This document shows positions 7,482 through 14,800 of a stretch of DNA of 18,474 nucleotides, in pieces (positions within the stretch are counted from its first letter, which is position 1; each line of letters opens with the position of its first letter). The stretch comes from JAGOZV01 sp964622895. Lineage in GTDB: Bacteria > Patescibacteriota > Saccharimonadia > Saccharimonadales > Saccharimonadaceae. The notes beneath the pieces are model-generated. The model saw only the letters and a list, made by a program, of their open reading frames with translations, was not told the origin of the DNA and did not search any database. Made by a program: the position numbers and the translations under genes. The stretch spans positions 1 through 18,474 of the forward strand of contig CAZUSB010000013.1 in NCBI GenBank assembly GCA_964622895.1, written 5' to 3'.

Positions 7482-8420
7482 ATGAAATTTAATTTGCCAA
7501 AAAAATCTAAAAGGTCTGAACCCGTTGCTAGTCGAAGACAGCGACAGGTAGATGACGTGGTGACCACTAGGTTTACTAGAAACAAAACACTTTCAAGTTA
7601 TGCCCCTGGCGAGAACCGTGGTGGCGTAAAGGAGGGTGAAAAATCCGAGCGACAACGTGTTCATCGGATAAAATCTCGCCGAAAACAAGGTGTAGTCATA
7701 CTTACGCTTTTGGTCGCAATGATATTAGTCACTGCAGCTGTTATTTTTAACTATACATCCAAGGTGACGGTTAGTGTGGTGTCATCAGATGCGAATATCG
7801 TTAATCAGCCAAATGAACAGATTTACACTAAAGAGATAAATCAATATTTACAGGCACATCCTATTGAAAGATTTAGGTTTGCCCTAGATTTAAAAAATAT
7901 GAATAGTTATCTAGCCAGCAAGACTCCAGAGGTAAAGTTTATTAAACGAGCTAGTTTTAGCGGTATTGGGACGAGTGATTTCGCTTTAGTTTATCGGCAA
8001 CCAATCATAAAGTGGGAAGTTGGAGACAATGTATATTATGTAGATCAAGATGGGGTGACTTTTAAAAATAATGTTTACAGTGACCCACAGATAGAGTTAC
8101 GCGACAGCTCGTTAGCTGGTGGTCTAATAACAGATAAAGAAGTTAAAATCAGTCGCCGTTTGTTGGAGTTTTCAGGACAACTGGTGTCTGCGATTAATGA
8201 TAAAGACCTGACAGTTGAGTATCTGACGCTCCCTCCTGATACTACTCGTCAGATATCGGTTAAGCTGGCTGATAGCAATACCGAGTATGTATTCTCTATT
8301 GATCAAAGTGTGTCACTGCAGGTAGACGCACTCGTGCAAGCTAGTAGTTATTTCAAAGCTATTGGCCAAGCACCGGAGAGGGTAGACCTACGGGTGCCAA
8401 ACAAGGCATATTATCGGTAG
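7482..8420 (+). CDS. ftsQ: Cell division protein FtsQ/DivIB
   Basis: FtsQ/DivIB bridges cytoplasmic and extracytoplasmic divisome parts and regulates FtsW-PBP activity. The 312 residues comprise a long basic cytoplasmic N-terminus (1-69), one membrane segment (about 70-90), a POTRA-like region (about 93-165) and a beta domain. Family hallmarks are QPIIKWEVGDNVYYVDQDG (173-191) and the C-terminal VDLRVPNKAYYR (301-312). The ATG abuts the murG stop, with GAGGTAGG just upstream inside murG. It is the last gene of the cluster; ftsA and ftsZ do not follow as they do in many bacteria. Confidence 0.9.
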   Translation: MKFNLPKKSKRSEPVASRRQRQVDDVVTTRFTRNKTLSSYAPGENRGGVKEGEKSERQRVHRIKSRRKQGVVILTLLVAMILVTAAVIFNYTSKVTVSVVSSDANIVNQPNEQIYTKEINQYLQAHPIERFRFALDLKNMNSYLASKTPEVKFIKRASFSGIGTSDFALVYRQPIIKWEVGDNVYYVDQDGVTFKNNVYSDPQIELRDSSLAGGLITDKEVKISRRLLEFSGQLVSAINDKDLTVEYLTLPPDTTRQISVKLADSNTEYVFSIDQSVSLQVDALVQASSYFKAIGQAPERVDLRVPNKAYYR

Positions 8421-8545
8421 TACTACTTCTGTTGCTAGTGTTCTAAATATGTTCGTTTATCAAGAATGCAAAAAACATACTAAAACAGCAAAATATTAAA
8501 AAGTCAAATATAAGGCTAGGGAAGAGTGAAAAGGGGGAGTACACA

Positions 8546-8602
8546 ATGAAAACCAGAAAAAAGCAAATCGTAATAAATAAGTTGTGGATAACTATAGATT
8601 AA
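8546..8602 (+). CDS. Possible 18-residue peptide downstream of ftsQ
   Basis: An ATG at 8546 with a strong Shine-Dalgarno (AAAAGGGGGAG, 8529-8539) 6 bases upstream opens 18 codons, starting MKTRKKQIVINK and ending in TAA. The DnaA-box match lies within the reading frame and the stop overlaps the base of the following hairpin. The ribosome site is the main support; there is no recognised family. It may be a chance ORF in a regulatory region. Confidence 0.25.
   Translation: MKTRKKQIVINKLWITID
8583..8591. promoter_or_regulatory. DnaA-box match downstream of ftsQ
   Basis: TGTGGATAA is the exact complement of TTATCCACA. Its flanks match too: TTGTGGATAACT at 8582-8593 is identical to 55-66. The two copies bracket the dcw cluster. 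DnaA binding is inferred from the motif alone. Confidence 0.4.
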
Positions 8603-8621
8603 GCCAGCTCCTGAGCTAGCT
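8602..8621 (+). terminator. Hairpin after ftsQ, possible weak terminator
   Basis: AGCCAGCT (8602-8609) pairs with AGCTAGCT (8614-8621) with one mismatch across a CCTG loop, followed by CTTGTTGTGG, which is a poor U-tract. It is the only hairpin of this kind found in the first 200 bases after ftsQ. GAGCTAGCTC (8613-8622) is itself a perfect 10-base palindrome, so a protein-binding site is an alternative reading. Confidence 0.35.
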
Positions 8622-9046
8622 CTTGTTGTGGTATTGTCTATGCATGTGAGTGTGTGTGGTCATAAGCTTTAGTAATAAAACGAACAGAAATCGATAAGCT
8701 TTAAAACACATATGATAGCATTACCACTGCTATTAGTGAAGTTGAGTCTATTTTGTCATTTGTATAGATGATGCGATACTCATCTATTAGAGTATATATG
8801 TACGACCTAAAAGAAATATTGTGCGACGTTAAGTCTATAGCTATGTTGATGACTTCATGTGTGTTTGTGCGCTTCTCTTTTTGGCTTGCGTCCAGAAATA
8901 TTTGTTTGCTTTTGCTATGCTTCTTTCGCTCGCTCTTTTGTTTTGCGCTTTGTTGTGTTTTTTGTCATTATGCTGTTTTTGCTGTAGATATTCTTATAGT
9001 TAGTTTATGTATGGTTTTTGATCCACCCATGCTGTAAGTTCCATAT

Positions 9047-9076
9047 TTGTTCTATATAACTTTATAATGGTATAAT
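9047..9076 (+). promoter_or_regulatory. Promoter of the metK-like gene
   Basis: TTGTTC (9047-9052) and TATAAT (9071-9076) are 18 bases apart. A second TATAAT lies at 9063-9068. The start site would be near 9083, about 23 bases before the ATG at 9106, leaving room for the AGGAGA ribosome site (9095-9100). Confidence 0.6.
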
Positions 9077-9105
9077 GACAAAGGAAAGACAATTAGGAGA
9101 CAAAT

Positions 9106-9897
9106 ATGATAGAAAAAGTAAACCCTTCTCATCCTGATAAGGTGGCTGATAGAATTGCCGGAGCGCTTGTTGATTACGCATACAAACAACAAGAAAGACC
9201 AAAAATTGCTGTTGAGGTGCTAATTGGACACGGTAAGTGTAAGATTATTGCAGAGAGCAGCGTACACGTCCCAAGTGAGATAGTTGAATCAATAGTTGAG
9301 CGAATTGCTGGGAGTGTTGAGATAGAGTATTTGGAAGTTGAACAGGACATTAACTTGGCTGCTAATCAAAAAACCCTACGTGCGGGTGATAACGGTATCT
9401 TTAAAGGAGTGCCTATTTCAAAGGAGGTGAAGGAGCTATCTTCTCTCGCTAGGAGTATTTATTCATCCTTCCCCACTGATGGTAAATATATTTTAGATGG
9501 TAAACGCTTAATTGTTTGTCAGAGTTATGCAGAAAAAGAGGCTCTTTCGGCGTTTTTAGAGGATTATTCGTATAATGTCACACAAAATCCTTTAGGCTAT
9601 TGGACGGGAGGCGTCAATGTTGACTCTGGCGCTACCAACCGTAAGCTCGGCTCAGACATGGGCGATGCAGTGACTGGCGGAGGGTTGCATGGTAAAGATT
9701 TATCAAAAGCTGACGTATCTGTTAATATTTATGCGCACCTCAAGGCGCAAGAGACCGGAGAGTGTATTGAAATGAGTTGCGCTATAGGTGATCAGGAGAT
9801 TAAAGGGGTGTCATTTGAAGAGATAGTTAAGGTAGCCGACAAGTATGTCAAAGAAGTCGGTGGGTTTGAGAAACTGGCTGAATGGGGGTTGGTGTAG
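9106..9897 (+). CDS. metK: Compact MetK-like S-adenosylmethionine synthetase
   Basis: The canonical enzyme makes SAM from methionine and ATP and is about 380-400 residues; this one is 263. By eye it still spans the whole family, with residues matching E. coli MetK positions: SHPDK (8-12; His14, Asp16), E37 (Glu42), E50 (Glu55), RAGDNG (92-97; GAGDQG, Asp118), D125-G-K127 (Asp163, Lys165), D173 (Asp238), R179-K180 (Arg244, Lys245) and GGGLHGKDLSK (191-201; Lys265, Lys269). The shortening is therefore in loops and the C-terminus, not loss of a catalytic domain. Start: ATG with AGGAGA 5 bases upstream and its own promoter. It could be a minimal active enzyme or one with altered substrate; SAM is needed by RsmH in this window. 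Confidence 0.75.
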   Translation: MIEKVNPSHPDKVADRIAGALVDYAYKQQERPKIAVEVLIGHGKCKIIAESSVHVPSEIVESIVERIAGSVEIEYLEVEQDINLAANQKTLRAGDNGIFKGVPISKEVKELSSLARSIYSSFPTDGKYILDGKRLIVCQSYAEKEALSAFLEDYSYNVTQNPLGYWTGGVNVDSGATNRKLGSDMGDAVTGGGLHGKDLSKADVSVNIYAHLKAQETGECIEMSCAIGDQEIKGVSFEEIVKVADKYVKEVGGFEKLAEWGLV

Positions 9898-9911
9898 ATT
9901 TTATCGGATTG

Positions 9912-9940
9912 TTGCCAATTTTTTGCAAGTCGGTTATACT
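9912..9940 (+). promoter_or_regulatory. Promoter of the 170-residue hypothetical gene
   Basis: TTGCCA (9912-9917) and TATACT (9935-9940) have an ideal 17-base spacer. The start would be near 9947, about 23 bases before the ATG at 9970. Confidence 0.7.
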
Positions 9941-9969
9941 AATAAGTAGCAGTTAACGGAACACAAACA

Positions 9970-10482
9970 ATGGAGCAATCTAAAGATAAACTCATAGAAA
10001 AAGAACCGTTACATTGGAAATACTCCAAGCTAATGGAGGTTGTCTATCTAAGTCTGTGTCGAAAAGAGAATGTTGACGGCGCTATAGAGGCGCCGAGCTT
10101 TAATTCTTTGTATCCAGATTCAGGGTCAAGAGCTAAAAAGGAAGCAGAGTTAGGTACTCTTTTTGATGATGAGATGATTTATATGGTCACGTGCTTAATG
10201 GCTACGCGCCAAAGGAGCGTCATTTTGGATATGGGCACAGATACCGGTATCAATAACGATAATGAGTTTTATTGGGAAGAAAAGCTTATGAATCAAGTCA
10301 AGCATTTAAAGCGCACGAAAGCTCTTTCTAGGGGTTTAACTTTTGATATAGTTAAAGCACCATTAGATTCGCATGATGACGACTGCCCTCTTGGTATAGA
10401 TAATATAGGGCCTAGGCAACAACCTGCTGTTGACCACCTTGATGAGGTGCCAGTGTGCGTTCGTGCAGTTCGTGCGGCGTAA
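9970..10482 (+). CDS. Hypothetical protein, 170 residues
   Basis: I do not recognise this protein. It has no membrane segment, signal peptide or clear motif. The N-terminal half carries charged helices (EPLHWKYSKLMEVVYLSLCR) and a segment LFDDEMIYMVTCLMATRQRS that looks like a buried helix; the last 40 residues are Asp/Pro/Val-rich and less ordered. A good promoter lies just upstream, which supports it being real; the ribosome site is weak (GGA at 9958-9960). Its last 71 bases overlap the 3' end of nrdH on the opposite strand, so the C-terminal 23 residues share DNA with the NrdH extension. Function unknown. Confidence 0.7.
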   Translation: MEQSKDKLIEKEPLHWKYSKLMEVVYLSLCRKENVDGAIEAPSFNSLYPDSGSRAKKEAELGTLFDDEMIYMVTCLMATRQRSVILDMGTDTGINNDNEFYWEEKLMNQVKHLKRTKALSRGLTFDIVKAPLDSHDDDCPLGIDNIGPRQQPAVDHLDEVPVCVRAVRAA

Positions 10483-10795
10483 TGCCTATAGCATCAAGAT
10501 CTGGTGTGCGTCGCAACAAGGTGTTCGCATAATTTTTTAAGATATCGGGACGAAATCCAGAAATACTTTCGAGCACACTTAATGTCTCGCCTGTCTCGGG
10601 CTGTACGTCACTGACAATTACAACTGGTGCTCTTAGGTGTCCCATCTCTTTGACATGCTCGAGTGCGGCAGTATCCTCGGAGACATCGTGAATCGCATAG
10701 TCAACACCTTTTTCTAGCCCTTCCCTACCTAGAAATCGTTCCGTTGCGTCGCACTGAACACAGCGAGGCTGAGTATATACATCTAACCTTTCCAT
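10412..10795 (-). CDS. nrdH: NrdH-type glutaredoxin-like redoxin
   Basis: NrdH redoxins reduce class Ib ribonucleotide reductase. Residues 3-21 match the family closely, with the redox motif C12-V-Q-C15 in YTQPRCVQCDATERFL, then the cis-Pro segment LRAPVVIV (54-61) and SGFRPD (79-84, the WSGFRPD-type signature). Known NrdH proteins are about 75-85 residues; this one has a roughly 13-residue insertion (about 64-76) before SGFRPD and a C-terminal extension of some 35 residues (about 93-127). The extension overlaps the convergent hypothetical gene. Own promoter at 10836-10864; AAGGGG lies about 11 bases upstream of the ATG. No ribonucleotide reductase gene is in the window. NrdH is favoured over plain glutaredoxin. 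Confidence 0.82.
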   Translation of the reverse strand: MERLDVYTQPRCVQCDATERFLGREGLEKGVDYAIHDVSEDTAALEHVKEMGHLRAPVVIVSDVQPETGETLSVLESISGFRPDILKNYANTLLRRTPDLDAIGITPHELHERTLAPHQGGQQQVVA

Positions 10796-10835
10796 AACAA
10801 AAATTACCCCTTTTTTAACTCGTTTAACTTCTTTA

Positions 10836-10864
10836 TTATAGCAAATAATATAGCTTATGTCTTT
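10836..10864 (-). promoter_or_regulatory. Promoter of nrdH
   Basis: On the minus strand AAGACA (10864-10859) and TATAAT (10841-10836) are separated by 17 bases. Transcription would start near 10829, about 34 bases upstream of the ATG. Confidence 0.7.
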
Positions 10865-10897
10865 GAAATAGTGTTGTAATTTAGTTTAGCTAAATGA

Positions 10898-13525
10898 CTA
10901 TATCTGAGGGATATCAAGAGGTGCGTCTTTTGCGTTTTGATTTTTGATAGAGCCAGCTGGTGGGCTGTTTTTAGCTTTTCGCGTGCGAGTGCGAGGCCGT
11001 CTCTTTTTAGCTGGTTCAGTCGGTAGCTTCGGTTTGACTGGTGGTGGTGTTGCTGGGCGGGTTTGTTGCGTCTGTTTGGGCTGCTGGGGAGTATTAGGAG
11101 AGATGTTTATAGTGTTCTTTATTTCTTTTTCTACTTCCATCCTAGGGCGACTGAAGTTGCGCCGAGTATATTCTATGATACGACCAGTATTGTCTGTCTG
11201 CGCAGGTGGTAGAGTCAAGGTCGTCGCACTAAAGGCTGGCGCTTTTTCGCCATTTATGACCATGTTTATGATGAAATAGCGATTATTCATTTGCAAGAGG
11301 TCAGCCGGTTCAAATTGCGGCTCAAACTGTTTTGATAGGATCGGCGCGTCATCTGCTGAAACCCTAAAAGACACCATTGTGCCGACATTACCAAAGACAG
11401 CATTACGTACGGTCTCACTCATCTGACCGATGTATTGATTTGCAACGGTTAAGTTGAGCCCGTATTTGCGCGCCTCTGATAAAATAGTGGCAAATGAATC
11501 GGTTGCAAAATTCTGGAACTCATCCACATATAAATAAAATGGTCGGCGATCTTCTATATTTGGGATGTCGCTACGACTCATGGCAGCAAGCTGGATCTTG
11601 GTGACCAAAAATGAACCTAGGATTGAGGCGTTGTCTTCACCGATTAGTCCTTTTGACAGATTTACGACAAGAATTTTTCCTTCATCCATGATTTGGCGGA
11701 TATTGAAAGTAGATTTTGGTTGACCGATGATATTTCTGATGATCGGATTTGCTGTAAATGCCCCAACCTTATTCAAGACTGGCGCGACAGCTTCGGCCGC
11801 GAATTTATCATTCCAAGAGCCAAACTCTACGTTCCAAAAGTTTAAGACAACCGCATCTTGACAATACGAAAGAGTCTCCTTGCGGAATTGTTTGTCTGTG
11901 AGCATACGTGTAATATCTAGCATGGTGGTTGATGGACGGTCAAGTAGCGCAAGAATTGTATAGCGCAAGATATGTTCAAGCCTTGGGCCCCAGCTGTCGC
12001 CAAACATCCGTTTCAGCACCCCTATTACCTCTGAACTAATACTATTTTTTTGGTTTGGATCGGTGACCTCTAACGGATTAAAACCAAGAGGAAAAGCGGT
12101 GTCTGCAGGGTTAAAATAAACAACTTGGTCGATCCGACTACCAGGTATAAAACGTAAATTATCTACAGCAAAATCGCCGTGCGGGTCAATAATGGCATAG
12201 CCATGATTATGAAAAATATCACTTAAAGCTAGGAGTTCCAGCATGCCTGACTTGCCCGCCCCAGTTTGACCGATGATATAGATATGGCGAGAGCGGTCTT
12301 TTCTTAGGAGCCCAAATTGATGGTTGATACCCCGGAAGTTTGTTAAGCCGAATGCGCTGATGTTTTCATCAATTGCATTATCTCCAGTAATAATTGGTAG
12401 CTTGGATGGTGGCTCAGCGGTTTTACTAGATGCCCAAACGACATTTGGTGTTTCTACGTTGGTGTGCGGAAGGTGAAAAACGCTGGCTAGTTCCTCTATA
12501 TTGAGGACGTAGCTATTGTGACCCATCAATCGTTTTTGGTAAAACACCAACTCTTCTTTTTTGAAACTTGGGTCTACTATCTTGAATCCGTTGAGATTTG
12601 CGTGATTAAACTGCTTAAATGTGCCAGCTAGCGCCTGCATTTTTATACGAGCATCCGTTTCGTTTTCGCCAACATAGACTAGGCGGATTTTTACTTTGTA
12701 ACCTAATTTGGTAGCCTTTTTTTCTGCTTCTGCGATTTGTGTTTTTTGTCTCTCGCTTAGTTCTGGCGCTGAAGTTGCGCCTCCTCCTGAGCCTGCTTCG
12801 GGTGGTCGCCACAGCGCCTCTAACATTCCGGCTAGCCATGTGAAATCAAATCCTTTTATTGGCAATAATTTGCCTGATTTACCGGTTTTGACACGATTAA
12901 TCCATTTTTCTGAATCTTTATGCCAATCGTCGTCCACTGGTTTAGCTAAAATTTGTATCCAAAGTTCATCACCTGATGCCTCTAGTTTTGCTAACGCCCC
13001 TGTTATGCCAGCTAGTGGATCAACCTCGAAGCTTTGGAAGGTTTTAATCGGCAAGGCATCATCTTCAACCAAGTCAAGGTCTGCAATATATGTCACTTTG
13101 TTGTCTTTGAGATGAGCTAGTGCGTAGTCCGAGTCTGCCTCGCGAATCTGCACAGTTGGATATTGAGAATAGATCTGCCCTTCTACGAAATTTCTCAAAA
13201 CTTTCGGTACCCAGACATAAAAACGGATTTGTCCACCGACCGAGGCAATTTCAAAACTCAAATGTTCTTGGACGCCTTCGCTGTATTTTAGTTCGGCGGT
13301 ATCTCGTAAGATACCATGCAAGCTGGCAAATAACTGTTCGGCAGCTAATTCTTTTTTGTCATTAGCTTTTGGGATTTCTAAAACCAGTAAGTCACTATCA
13401 AAGTGCTGTTGTAGCTCGTCGGCTTTTTTAAAATTGATATAAGCAAGAGTTAAAAGTACACCTGCCAAAGGTAGCCAAACATACCACTGTAATAAAAATT
13501 CAAAAAAAGTTGAAAAGAAGTCCAT
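10898..13525 (-). CDS. VirD4/TraD-like DNA-translocating ATPase (type IV secretion family)
   Basis: A membrane-anchored AAA+/HerA-FtsK-type ATPase of 875 residues. An N-terminal membrane segment (about 10-30) precedes a large alpha/beta region (40-350) that CPR proteins of this type often carry. The motor follows: Walker A G419-Q-T-G-A-G-K-S426, IIDPHGDF (445-452) and Walker B FYLYVDEF (663-670, D668-E669), with SKQFEP and ADLLQM further on as in TraM-recognition/TraG-like domains. The C-terminal 75 residues are Pro/Lys/Arg-rich and disordered, with KKRRPRTRTRK at 840-850, suggesting nucleic-acid contact. It may pump DNA in conjugation-like transfer or work with competence factors; no relaxase or VirB genes lie nearby. 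The ATG lacks a Shine-Dalgarno and lies about 4 bases from the predicted transcript start. Confidence 0.85.
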   Translation of the reverse strand: MDFFSTFFEFLLQWYVWLPLAGVLLTLAYINFKKADELQQHFDSDLLVLEIPKANDKKELAAEQLFASLHGILRDTAELKYSEGVQEHLSFEIASVGGQIRFYVWVPKVLRNFVEGQIYSQYPTVQIREADSDYALAHLKDNKVTYIADLDLVEDDALPIKTFQSFEVDPLAGITGALAKLEASGDELWIQILAKPVDDDWHKDSEKWINRVKTGKSGKLLPIKGFDFTWLAGMLEALWRPPEAGSGGGATSAPELSERQKTQIAEAEKKATKLGYKVKIRLVYVGENETDARIKMQALAGTFKQFNHANLNGFKIVDPSFKKEELVFYQKRLMGHNSYVLNIEELASVFHLPHTNVETPNVVWASSKTAEPPSKLPIITGDNAIDENISAFGLTNFRGINHQFGLLRKDRSRHIYIIGQTGAGKSGMLELLALSDIFHNHGYAIIDPHGDFAVDNLRFIPGSRIDQVVYFNPADTAFPLGFNPLEVTDPNQKNSISSEVIGVLKRMFGDSWGPRLEHILRYTILALLDRPSTTMLDITRMLTDKQFRKETLSYCQDAVVLNFWNVEFGSWNDKFAAEAVAPVLNKVGAFTANPIIRNIIGQPKSTFNIRQIMDEGKILVVNLSKGLIGEDNASILGSFLVTKIQLAAMSRSDIPNIEDRRPFYLYVDEFQNFATDSFATILSEARKYGLNLTVANQYIGQMSETVRNAVFGNVGTMVSFRVSADDAPILSKQFEPQFEPADLLQMNNRYFIINMVINGEKAPAFSATTLTLPPAQTDNTGRIIEYTRRNFSRPRMEVEKEIKNTINISPNTPQQPKQTQQTRPATPPPVKPKLPTEPAKKRRPRTRTRKAKNSPPAGSIKNQNAKDAPLDIPQI

Positions 13526-13535
13526 GCTTAGTTAT

Positions 13536-13564
13536 ATTATCGCATTTTTTAACGTATATGACAA
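13536..13564 (-). promoter_or_regulatory. Promoter of the VirD4/TraD-like ATPase
   Basis: On the minus strand TTGTCA (13564-13559) and GATAAT (13541-13536) have a 17-base spacer. The expected start near 13529 leaves only about 4 bases before the ATG at 13525. The -35 overlaps the right arm of an inverted repeat at 13561-13593. Confidence 0.65.
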
Positions 13565-13593
13565 TCTGTATATGCTTAGTTTAGGCAGATTGT
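13561..13593. repeat. Inverted repeat spanning the stop of the sigma4/HARE gene
   Basis: ACAATCTG (13561-13568) and CAGATTGT (13586-13593) form a perfect 8-bp stem with a 17-base loop holding the stop codon of the gene ending at 13581. In the minus-strand mRNA no U-run follows, so it would be a 3' stabilising hairpin rather than a terminator. On the plus strand it is followed by TTTTG. Confidence 0.4.
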
Positions 13594-14699
13594 TTTTGTG
13601 ACGCAGTTTTCATCTGATGAGCTGTGTCTTTTTCTGGTTCGTCTTGGTAGGTATAGGTTGCTTTTGCGACCCGTTTAAACTGTGGTTTGCTTTGAAGATT
13701 TAGCAAAATAGTCGTTTCTTTGACGTGACGAGTCTTGAGGACTCTTTTTACAATCTCGTCTCGGTGAAGGGGCTCATCGGCGTTTTTTAAGACATTTTCT
13801 ATCATATCTGACACGGTGCCACGAGAATAACCCCAGTTTTTAAGCGCATAAATTCCCCTTCCAATTAATACAAAACGAGGGTCTTTAATTAGTTCGTTGT
13901 GGATTGCTTGAGTGGTGACGTCTTTTCGTTTGAAGTCGCTGTCCTGGATCGCCTCGGCGATGTCGGTAAAGTGCATAGGCTTTTCTTGCTCCAGTAAAAT
14001 AACATGGATTTTGTCTCTGATATTTTTGGGATTTACGGCTGGCCATTTTGACAGACCCCAGTCTTCCTTGAGGTGAGATAGTTTTTTACTAAGGCTGGCA
14101 AGTGCAGTTATCTGTTTTGGATGCTCATAATTTAAACTCTGGTGCATTTCGTCGGCAGTCATTGGCTTTTTGTTGGTCTTGATGAGGTTGACTATTTCAT
14201 CAATCCGTTTTTTGATTTGTTTTTCGTCGCCGTATTCTTTTATGCTGACGCCATTATGATAATTGTCATTTTCGTTGACTGCGACTAATCGTGGAGCTAG
14301 TTCAGCTGCAAAAGTTAGATGAGCCTGGTCTGTGTCAGATATTTTACCATTGAATATAGCTGTCGCAAGATCTTTGGTTCTTGCTATACGCCCTAGATCA
14401 ACAAGGTGTTTTGTAATTTCTTTTTCAAGAGCATAGACTTGAGGCACTTTTTCCTCATTAATGGCCGTTTTTAGTTTGTTAGTAATAGCTTTTTCCAGTT
14501 GACGCACTCGCTCTCTGGTGATGCCGAGTAGCTCACCGATTTGCTCTAGAGTTTCTTTGTGGTCGTATAGTCCAAAGCGTCGTGAAATAATCTCGCGCTC
14601 TCTTTCCTGAGGGATAATATCTATAATCTCGCTAACGTATTTTTTGATTAACTCGCGAGAGTCTGGTGTGGTGTTATTGTTGATGTCTTTTTCAGTCAT
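13581..14699 (-). CDS. Sigma-70 region 4 / HARE-HTH fusion transcription factor
   Basis: A 372-residue protein whose N-terminus is a sigma-70 region 4 helix-turn-helix (about 31-76), with EREREIISRRFGLYD and the recognition helix GITRERVRQLEKAI. There is no sigma region 2, so it cannot melt promoters alone. The C-terminal half has two winged-helix repeats of the HARE-HTH (RpoE-delta/ASXL) type, at about 226-292 and 295-350; the first ends RFVLIGRGIYALKNWG, typical of the delta subunit N-domain. The middle (80-225) is unassigned. The likely role is an RNA-polymerase-associated regulator binding -35-like DNA. The strong promoter at 14767-14795 and good ribosome site AGGAAG (14712-14707) suggest high expression. 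Similar fusions are known in CPR genomes; targets are unknown. Confidence 0.82.
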   Translation of the reverse strand: MTEKDINNNTTPDSRELIKKYVSEIIDIIPQEREREIISRRFGLYDHKETLEQIGELLGITRERVRQLEKAITNKLKTAINEEKVPQVYALEKEITKHLVDLGRIARTKDLATAIFNGKISDTDQAHLTFAAELAPRLVAVNENDNYHNGVSIKEYGDEKQIKKRIDEIVNLIKTNKKPMTADEMHQSLNYEHPKQITALASLSKKLSHLKEDWGLSKWPAVNPKNIRDKIHVILLEQEKPMHFTDIAEAIQDSDFKRKDVTTQAIHNELIKDPRFVLIGRGIYALKNWGYSRGTVSDMIENVLKNADEPLHRDEIVKRVLKTRHVKETTILLNLQSKPQFKRVAKATYTYQDEPEKDTAHQMKTASQKQSA

Positions 14700-14766
14700 G
14701 TAGCTACTTCCTTTATTTGGTATTCCCCACTCAGTAAATTTAATATGAATAATTGTGTATCTATTT

Positions 14767-14795
14767 ATTATAACACATATTATATTTTACGTCAA
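14767..14795 (-). promoter_or_regulatory. Strong promoter of the sigma4/HARE gene
   Basis: On the minus strand TTGACG (14795-14790) and consensus TATAAT (14772-14767) are separated by exactly 17 bases. Transcription would start near 14760, about 60 bases upstream of the ATG at 14699. Confidence 0.8.
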
Positions 14796-14800
14796 ACACT

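Larger units (their letters stand above)
8421..9045. other. Gene-poor region after the dcw cluster
   Basis: About 680 bases without a convincing gene before the MetK-like ORF. They contain a possible 18-codon ORF (8546-8602), a DnaA-box match (8583-8591), a hairpin (8602-8621), a direct repeat ATAAGCTTTA (8662-8671 and 8694-8703), an 8-bp hairpin ATAGATGA/TCATCTAT (8764-8771, 8780-8787) and a strongly T-rich tract (about 8870-8990). An 89-codon ORF at 8768-9037 lacks a ribosome site and is extraordinarily rich in Cys and Phe; it is not accepted as a gene. Confidence 0.5.

Noticed and set aside
8870..8990. Minus-strand reading frame of about 50 Lys/Gln/Asn-rich codons in the T-rich tract
   Set aside because: It has no ATG, GTG or TTG start near its beginning and no ribosome site.
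8768..9037. 89-codon plus-strand ORF between ftsQ and the metK-like gene
   Set aside because: No ribosome site, no promoter at proper distance, and a composition dominated by Cys, Phe, Leu and Val that reflects a T-rich tract rather than protein selection.
10944..11279. 111-codon plus-strand ORF opposite the ATPase C-terminus
   Set aside because: A shadow of the Pro/Arg/Lys-rich minus-strand coding region.
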